A stretch of DNA of 11,020 bases, from the NCBI GenBank assembly GCA_023144715.1, contig JAGLFC010000132.1, positions 1-11,020 on the forward strand, written 5' to 3'. The translations under genes and the position numbers were made by a program. Origin of the DNA: Gammaproteobacteria bacterium. Its GTDB lineage: Bacteria > Pseudomonadota > Gammaproteobacteria > GRL18. Below, piece after piece: positions 6,369 through 11,020 of this stretch; the stretch's first letter is position 1; every line of letters begins with the position of its first letter. The notes below the pieces were generated by a model that ran no database searches, had not been told where the DNA came from, and saw only the letters and a program-made list of their open reading frames with translations.

Positions 6369-7142
6369 ATGTATTTCCAAGATAATTTCACCGCATACAA
6401 AACTATCGTTATTAAAGAAGTACTTCGTTTTACAAGAATATGGATACAAACGCTGATTCCACCTGCCATTACAATGGGCTTATATTTTATTATTTTTGGT
6501 CAATTGATTGGTTCTCAATTGAGTAATATTAATGGCTATAGCTATATGGATTACATCGTACCGGGCTTAATCATTATGTCCATCATTACCAATTCTTATG
6601 CCAATGTCGTATCGTCTTTTTATGGTACAAAATTTCATCATCATATTGAAGAATTATTGGTTTCTCCTGTTGCTAATATTACCATTATTGCAGGTTATGT
6701 ATCAGGTGGTATTGTTCGCGGTTTAACGGTGGGTATAATTGTCACTTTAGTGTCTTTATTTTTTACTAAAATATCTATCGATAGCTATATTATCACCTTC
6801 TTTATTGCTTTTTTAACAGCCACACTCTTTTCATTAGCAGGTCTGATCAATGCTATTTTTGCCAATAGTTTTGATGATATTTCAATTGTACCTACTTTTG
6901 TACTTACTCCTTTAACCTATTTAGGCGGTGTTTTTTATTCTATTGAAATGCTTCCTGAATTTTGGCGTAATGTATCTTTGTTTAATCCTGTTCTTTATAT
7001 GGTCAATGGTTTTCGTATGGGTATGTTAAGTGTTTCTGATGCAAGTTTGGCTCAAGCCATTATCATTATTCTCATATTTATTGTGTTATTAACCACTATT
7101 TGTTTATGGCTTTTACATAAGGGGATTGGTATAAAGAAGTAA
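6369..7142 (+). CDS. yadH: ABC-2 exporter permease, YadH ortholog
   Basis: Inner-membrane permease of the ABC-2 family, forming the transport channel with YadG. At 257 residues it is the size of E. coli YadH (256) and shares its characteristic segments: RIWIQTLIPPAITMGLYF near the N-terminus, IVPGLIIMSIITNSYAN at about 64-80, EELLVSPVANITIIAGYV, FDDISIVPTFVLTPLTYLGG around 170-190, then FNPVLYMVNGFRMGML. Six membrane helices are expected and the hydrophobicity fits. It starts three bases after yadG stops and has no ribosome site of its own, so translation is coupled. Its last 47 bases overlap the end of the oppositely oriented HIT gene. Confidence 0.95.
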   Translation: MYFQDNFTAYKTIVIKEVLRFTRIWIQTLIPPAITMGLYFIIFGQLIGSQLSNINGYSYMDYIVPGLIIMSIITNSYANVVSSFYGTKFHHHIEELLVSPVANITIIAGYVSGGIVRGLTVGIIVTLVSLFFTKISIDSYIITFFIAFLTATLFSLAGLINAIFANSFDDISIVPTFVLTPLTYLGGVFYSIEMLPEFWRNVSLFNPVLYMVNGFRMGMLSVSDASLAQAIIIILIFIVLLTTICLWLLHKGIGIKK

Positions 7143-7527
7143 TTTTAGTGCTTATTTTATTTACTTCTTCTAATGGGTACGGTTGTTTTTGTGTGCCACC
7201 CCAGACCACGCCAGGCCAGTAGCAATCATCGTAATAACGAGCAACAATATGAATGTGCATTTGTTTGACAATATTACCAATAGTGGCGGTATTTAAGGTA
7301 TCAGGCTTAAATTCATCACTGATAAATTCTGATAATTGATTCACCACACCCCCTATTTGAAGTTGCATGGAATGAGTCAACTCATGCCATTCTGTTTTAT
7401 CCGTTTTAGGGACAACAATAAACCAAGGAATTAAAGCGTTATCCATTAATAAGAGCATAAATTGTTCATTTTCAACTAATAAAAAACACTCTTTTTCTAA
7501 CTGTGCGTCTAATGTAAACCGTTTCAT
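7096..7527 (-). CDS. HIT-family nucleotide hydrolase/transferase
   Basis: Cytoplasmic histidine-triad protein of 143 residues; family members hydrolyse dinucleoside polyphosphates or nucleotide phosphoramidates. The core ATIGNIVKQMHIHIVARY leads to Q89-x-H91-x-H93, followed by WPGVVWG at 104-110. H91 is at the position of the catalytic histidine. The first histidine of the usual HxHxH triad is glutamine, a variant I recall from the proteobacterial branch that also has the WPGxVWG tail, so activity is likely kept. LLLMDNALIPWFIVVPK (25-41) fits the nucleotide-binding N-terminal half. The start is fixed by a strong AGGAAGGA ribosome site (7535-7542) seven bases before ATG 7527. It is a single gene, convergent with yadH, sharing 47 bases with it. 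Substrate unknown. Confidence 0.9.
   Translation of the reverse strand: MKRFTLDAQLEKECFLLVENEQFMLLLMDNALIPWFIVVPKTDKTEWHELTHSMQLQIGGVVNQLSEFISDEFKPDTLNTATIGNIVKQMHIHIVARYYDDCYWPGVVWGGTQKQPYPLEEVNKISTKITSLYQSPYVKAINK
7134..7169. terminator. Possible bidirectional terminator hairpin between yadH and the HIT gene
   Basis: AAGAAGTAA (7134-7142, containing the yadH stop) pairs perfectly with TTACTTCTT (7161-7169) around an 18-base, T-rich loop. It lies where two convergent genes meet. The stem is AT-rich and the loop long, so it would be weak. Confidence 0.3.
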
Positions 7528-7655
7528 TGATCAATCCTTCCTATAGGTTTTTAGTGAGTCTACCAGTTTATTGTATTAATTTCTAAAGATTAACGCTATA
7601 CTCTTAGGCTTACATAAAAGGTTACACTTATCAAACATTAGCACTGAGAATATAA

Positions 7656-7844
7656 ATGGCAATTCATGCAATCACTATCAATCATTTTTTTATTAATTTT
7701 TTTGCTCTATTAGTGACTTTGTTATCATTTATTGTATTATCATTTCAAATAGTCTGTATCACTTTTATCTGGATGTTAAGCCATTTTTTTAGCCTCATTA
7801 CTGATCATACCTATCACTATAATAAACGTTATAAGCAACATTAA
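7656..7844 (+). CDS. Possible small membrane protein upstream of lptG
   Basis: Reading frame of 62 residues, not recognised. It is strongly hydrophobic from about residue 10 to 48 (FFINFFALLVTLLSF, then VCITFIWMLSHFF), enough for one long or two short membrane helices, with a basic, polar tail ending NKRYKQH. A GAGA ribosome site lies eight bases before the ATG. It ends 26 bases before lptG, so it could be the first gene of that operon; a TATACT at 7597-7602 might be the -10 of its promoter, although no good -35 is seen at normal spacing. AT-rich DNA readily yields spurious frames rich in Phe, Ile and Leu, so it may instead be just the lptG leader. Confidence 0.4.
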   Translation: MAIHAITINHFFINFFALLVTLLSFIVLSFQIVCITFIWMLSHFFSLITDHTYHYNKRYKQH

Positions 7845-7870
7845 ACAAACACCTTCTTTTCTTACAAAAA

Positions 7871-8935
7871 ATGAATATTCTTGATCGCTATATTATAAAA
7901 AACGTTATTTATACCACGTTATTATTTTTATTTATTATTTTATCTTTGGCTGCTTTTATTGCTCTTGCTGATGCCTTCAAATATGTGGGCAAAGGTACTT
8001 TTGCAATAGCAGATGCCTTTTATTACACATTAGCAACACTGCCACGACGCATGTATGTACTATTCCCTTTTTCAGTATTACTCGGTGCTATGATGGGATT
8101 AGGTGCATTAAATAGTAATAGTGAACTGATTGCTATTCGTACTGCTGGAATCTCTATTGGACGCATTATTTTTTCGGTGATGAAAGCTGCTTTTATTCTT
8201 GCAGTGTTTATGTTTTTGATCGGCGAATTTATTCTCCCCACGACTGAAAAAATAGCAGCGGATCATTGGTCAATGAAAGTTCATGGCACAAGTAGCGGTG
8301 TATCAGATGATGCAATATGGGTGCGTAATAAAAATACTTTTACAAAAATACACGCTATCACTTCCAATAATAAATTGGGTAATATTAGCATTTTTACATT
8401 TTCTGATGACAACGATCTTGAAGTAAGTATTCGAGCCAGTGACGCTTATCATGATGGTAAAAGTTGGATTTTAAATAATGTTGAACAAACATTTATAACA
8501 GACAATCAAGTGCTTGTCAGACAAACGATCAAAGCTCGTTGGTCAAAATTGTTAGATTTAGAACTGATGAATGTTATTATTTCCAAGTTAGAATATTTAT
8601 CCGCATCAGGACTTTATCGTTATGCTCATTACTTAGATTCTAATAATCTCAATAGCCAGCAATATTGGTTGGCTTTTTGGACAAAAATAGTCCAACCCTT
8701 TTCTATTATTGCTATGTTATTAGTGGCCATTCCCTTTGTATTTAGCTCAACACGTACAAGTAATGCTGGTAGCCGTCTTATGATTGGTGTTTTAATTGGT
8801 GTCACATTTACCATAGCCAATAGAATCACAGCACAATTTGGTCTTGTTTATGGTATCAATCCATTTTTAAGTGCCATTTTTGTAACTATTATTGTTGTTA
8901 TTATTGCCTCTATACTGATTCGGCGCATGACATAA
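7871..8935 (+). CDS. lptG: LPS export ABC transporter permease LptG
   Basis: Inner-membrane component of the LptB2FG complex that extracts lipopolysaccharide and feeds the periplasmic bridge to the outer membrane. The 354 residues (E. coli 360) begin LDRYIIKNVIYTTLL, followed by three N-terminal helices with FPFSVLLGAMMGLGAL at 65-80 and the coupling-helix region SELIAIRTAGISIGRI (84-99). A periplasmic beta-jellyroll runs from about 125 to 260, and three C-terminal helices follow (about 270-290, 300-322 and 330-350), with KIVQPFSIIAMLL and LVYGINPFL as in LptG rather than LptF. Its usual partner lptF is not next to it, nor is pepA. No clear ribosome site precedes the ATG. The next gene follows after five bases. 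Confidence 0.93.
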   Translation: MNILDRYIIKNVIYTTLLFLFIILSLAAFIALADAFKYVGKGTFAIADAFYYTLATLPRRMYVLFPFSVLLGAMMGLGALNSNSELIAIRTAGISIGRIIFSVMKAAFILAVFMFLIGEFILPTTEKIAADHWSMKVHGTSSGVSDDAIWVRNKNTFTKIHAITSNNKLGNISIFTFSDDNDLEVSIRASDAYHDGKSWILNNVEQTFITDNQVLVRQTIKARWSKLLDLELMNVIISKLEYLSASGLYRYAHYLDSNNLNSQQYWLAFWTKIVQPFSIIAMLLVAIPFVFSSTRTSNAGSRLMIGVLIGVTFTIANRITAQFGLVYGINPFLSAIFVTIIVVIIASILIRRMT

Positions 8936-8940
8936 GTATC

Positions 8941-9510
8941 ATGAATATACGCTCCTATTTAATCGTTTTTTTGGGCAGTATAATACTCTTCTTTTGCTTA
9001 TCCACGTATTCTATCGCTGCTCAATCATCCAATAATAATGCTTGGCGTTCAATGCCTTTTATTGAAATTATGGCTGCCATGATGAAAGCCATGAATAATG
9101 TCGTCAGTGGTCATAACAATTCGTTTGATCGCTTTAATTCATTGCCTTATTCACCGATATTTACTCCCTCTATGGAAATGCTGTCCCCTTCTAATAGGTT
9201 CAACAATGATTTTAAAGATTCTGACACGCATCCATCTCAGCCAAAAGATATAATAGACAATGATAGTATCAATGGTATTTGGCAATCTGTATCAGGTGAT
9301 GTACTGGCGATTTATAATAATAATCGTTTTCTTTGGTCTGATGGTCAATCACGTAATTTGGTGGGGTATCTTATGATTAAAGGCAATAAAATGATTGCTT
9401 ATGTCCCGGCTAAACAGGCGACCTTATATTTTCAAATCCATAAAACTCATGGAAAATTTATTGTACGTGATATAAACTCTAGAACCTATAGCTTTAAACG
9501 TCTTCATTAA
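8941..9510 (+). CDS. Exported protein of unknown function
   Basis: I do not recognise a named family. The 189 residues begin with a signal peptide (hydrophobic 7-20, then STYSIAAQ, cleavage at about residue 26 or 27). A low-complexity linker rich in Asn, Ser and Pro (about 28-108) contains a helical MAAMMKAMNNVV segment. A compact beta-rich C-terminal domain of about 75 residues (INGIWQSVSGDVLAIYNNNRF, to YSFKRL) appears to be alternating strands, of the kind found in small lipocalin-like or stress-response periplasmic domains. No cysteine remains after the signal peptide. It lies five bases after lptG and 17 before hslR, so it is cotranscribed with both. A role at the cell envelope is inferred from its export and neighbours only. 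Confidence 0.75.
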   Translation: MNIRSYLIVFLGSIILFFCLSTYSIAAQSSNNNAWRSMPFIEIMAAMMKAMNNVVSGHNNSFDRFNSLPYSPIFTPSMEMLSPSNRFNNDFKDSDTHPSQPKDIIDNDSINGIWQSVSGDVLAIYNNNRFLWSDGQSRNLVGYLMIKGNKMIAYVPAKQATLYFQIHKTHGKFIVRDINSRTYSFKRLH

Positions 9511-9527
9511 CAATACAAATACCACTT

Positions 9528-9959
9528 ATGAATAAAAATAAAAAAAAACAATCCACTGACACCAAAAGTAATAGCATTCGTTTAGATAAGTGGCTCTTGG
9601 CTGCTCGTTTTTACAAAACACGTTCTTTAGCAACAGAAGCGATTAAAGGTGGTAAAGTGCATTTAAATGGGCAAAGAATAAAACCCAGTCATCATATTGA
9701 AATCAATCATCAGGTAAGAATTAAAAAAGAATCTATTGAACGTACCGTTATTATTACAAAATTATCTGATAAAAGAGGACCTGCCAGTGTTGCACAAACA
9801 CTGTATGAAGAAACACAAGAAAGTATCACCAAAAGAGAAAAGAATGCCGCAGAACGCAATGCTATTTATGCAGGAATGCCACAATATACTGTAAAACGAC
9901 CTAGCAAAAAAGATCGTCGCAAGATCATTCGTTTTAAACAGGAACAACAAGAAATCTAA
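9528..9959 (+). CDS. hslR: Heat shock protein 15 (HslR), ribosome-associated S4-domain protein
   Basis: Hsp15 binds free 50S subunits that carry a nascent peptidyl-tRNA after translation aborts and helps recycle them. The 143 residues (E. coli 133) have an S4 RNA-binding domain at about 17-68: IRLDKWLLAARFYKTRSLA, then GGKVHLNGQRIKPSHHI. A basic C-terminal tail (ERNAIYAGMPQYTVKRPSKKDRRK) follows, as in HslR. The first 15 residues are Lys/Asn/Ser-rich and encoded by an A-rich tract including a run of eight A. No ribosome site is obvious before the ATG. It is the last gene of the lptG operon. Confidence 0.93.
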   Translation: MNKNKKKQSTDTKSNSIRLDKWLLAARFYKTRSLATEAIKGGKVHLNGQRIKPSHHIEINHQVRIKKESIERTVIITKLSDKRGPASVAQTLYEETQESITKREKNAAERNAIYAGMPQYTVKRPSKKDRRKIIRFKQEQQEI

Positions 9960-10048
9960 CTCATAAGCATTATCAATCAAATATACATCTACCTACCAGC
10001 AATCCCCACAGAAGCAACCCATGCTGAAATCAATAATGCTTGTTAGGC
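9960..10048. other. Intergenic space between convergent hslR and the double-thioredoxin gene
   Basis: Eighty-nine bases between two stop codons. AAGCATTAT (9965-9973) is repeated inverted as ATAATGCTT (10033-10041) with 59 bases between. The long spacing and lack of a T-run do not make a convincing terminator. Nothing else is seen. Confidence 0.3.
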
Positions 10049-11020
10049 TTATTGGGTAATATCAATATCAATACCTTTGTTAACCAATTCCTTTTGTCTA
10101 GCGACAAGATAAGCATTGTATGAAGGATATTTTTTGTAAAATTCACCACTCACATAGCGAAATACCTCTTTGAAGTGAAAACTAAATAACTTTCCATCTA
10201 TTCTTGTTATTTCTTTCATATCATTAAAAAGCACTATTCCTGGTCTATAATTTAATCCCAATTCATTTGCCCATTTTCTTGGCGTTGTTACCCTACCATG
10301 AAAATCAATAATTTTATCATCAGAATAAGCATCTAATCTCACAAATAAAACGTTATCGATTTCAGAGATGACCTGCTTTTGGTTAATAACATGCTTATGC
10401 AAAAATTCACAATCCGTACAATCTTTATCCTCAAATAAGAGAGCCACTGGCTTTTTATAATCCTTAAAATAATTGACTTTTTGCAAGTTTTGATGAGGAA
10501 TAAAATCATAAGCATTATCTGTATTTGAATTGTGCTTCTCAATATATGATGAAAGTGTCATAGTGTTATATGCTTTATCATCAATATAATTCAATACATA
10601 TTTAAAGGCTTCTGGAGAACGATAGCCATTTATTTTATAAATGATTTTTCCTTCTTTATTAAAAAAAACAATGGTTGGAGTATATTGTATTTTTAATTTT
10701 TGACTCAGTGCTTTTTCCGTTATGCCCATGTTTTCACTTAGGGTAATTTCTCTATCACCCTTAATATTTATTGCAATCACTGAGAAACGATTTTGGATAA
10801 ATTGTGTTGTATTACCCCCTCTAAAATTTTCATTAATCATGGTATCGCAGTAGGGACAATCGGCTAGATGAAAAAAGAGCATAATATTTTTGTTATTTTC
10901 TTTGGCTTCTATTACATCCTCATTAATATCTAAGAAACTATCACTAAACCATGATGGCATTTCATGGTTGACACCCCCTGTAATCTTCCCTTGAGTGGTT
11001 AATTCAGCATTTACACATAC
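10049..11020 (-). CDS. SoxW-like exported protein with two thioredoxin domains (5' end beyond right edge)
   Basis: Probable periplasmic thiol-disulfide protein related to SoxW and other thioredoxin-fold proteins of sulfur oxidisers. The frame has no stop between the right edge and 10049. The residues before the first in-window Met (10960) read VCVNAELTTQGKITGGVNHE and look like the end of a signal peptide plus mature sequence, so that Met is unlikely to be the start. Counting from it, domain 1 (about 8-130) has MLFFHLADCPYC with active site C35-PY-C38 and cis-proline P95 in YTPTIVFF. Domain 2 (about 155-285) has LLFEDKDCTDC with C181-TD-C184 and P240 in YRPGIVLF. Both CxxC pairs are intact, suggesting two redox centres and electron relay or disulfide reduction. 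No partner sox genes are in view, so an actual role in thiosulfate oxidation is unproven. Confidence 0.85.
   Translation of the reverse strand, partial: VCVNAELTTQGKITGGVNHEMPSWFSDSFLDINEDVIEAKENNKNIMLFFHLADCPYCDTMINENFRGGNTTQFIQNRFSVIAINIKGDREITLSENMGITEKALSQKLKIQYTPTIVFFNKEGKIIYKINGYRSPEAFKYVLNYIDDKAYNTMTLSSYIEKHNSNTDNAYDFIPHQNLQKVNYFKDYKKPVALLFEDKDCTDCEFLHKHVINQKQVISEIDNVLFVRLDAYSDDKIIDFHGRVTTPRKWANELGLNYRPGIVLFNDMKEITRIDGKLFSFHFKEVFRYVSGEFYKKYPSYNAYLVARQKELVNKGIDIDITQ

Overview
The window reads as chromosomal DNA from an AT-rich gammaproteobacterium. The best markers are close relatives of E. coli YadG/YadH, LptG and Hsp15 (HslR), so the cell has a lipopolysaccharide outer membrane. A secreted two-domain rhodanese and a SoxW-like double thioredoxin make a sulfur-oxidising relative plausible, but that is inference. 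There are no RNA genes, insertion sequences, phage genes or CRISPR arrays.

Layout, left to right. (1) 1-2705, minus strand: an RND efflux operon, with a membrane-fusion lipoprotein overlapping by 4 bases an RND permease that runs off the left edge. It has a near-consensus promoter (TTGACA-17-TAGAAT) with a dyad across the -35 and spacer. (2) 2796-3839, minus strand: a DUF6625-type, glycosyltransferase-like gene. Upstream of it lies a decayed second copy of the fusion-protein gene (3735-3797), still attached to a copy of that promoter and dyad (3792-3839). (3) 3949-4290, minus strand: a small, very basic, helical protein of unknown role. (4) 4441-7142, plus strand: a strong promoter (TTTACA-17-TATAAT) with a 7-base inverted repeat in its spacer, then a periplasmic tandem rhodanese, an ABC ATPase (YadG) and its ABC-2 permease (YadH). 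(5) 7096-7527, minus strand: a HIT-family hydrolase overlapping the end of yadH tail to tail. (6) 7656-9959, plus strand: a possible small membrane protein, lptG without a neighbouring lptF, an exported protein of unknown function and hslR. (7) 10049-11020, minus strand: an exported protein with two thioredoxin domains, cut by the right edge.

How it fits together: most of the window concerns the cell envelope (efflux, an ABC-2 exporter, LPS transport, exported redox and sulfur-transfer proteins). No wholly new system is evident. The most informative observation is the relic of a duplicated efflux adaptor gene, whose retained promoter and operator-like dyad now sit upstream of an unrelated DUF6625 gene. 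That would put this gene under the same control as the efflux operon. The second is the rhodanese-yadGH operon behind a dyad-containing promoter.
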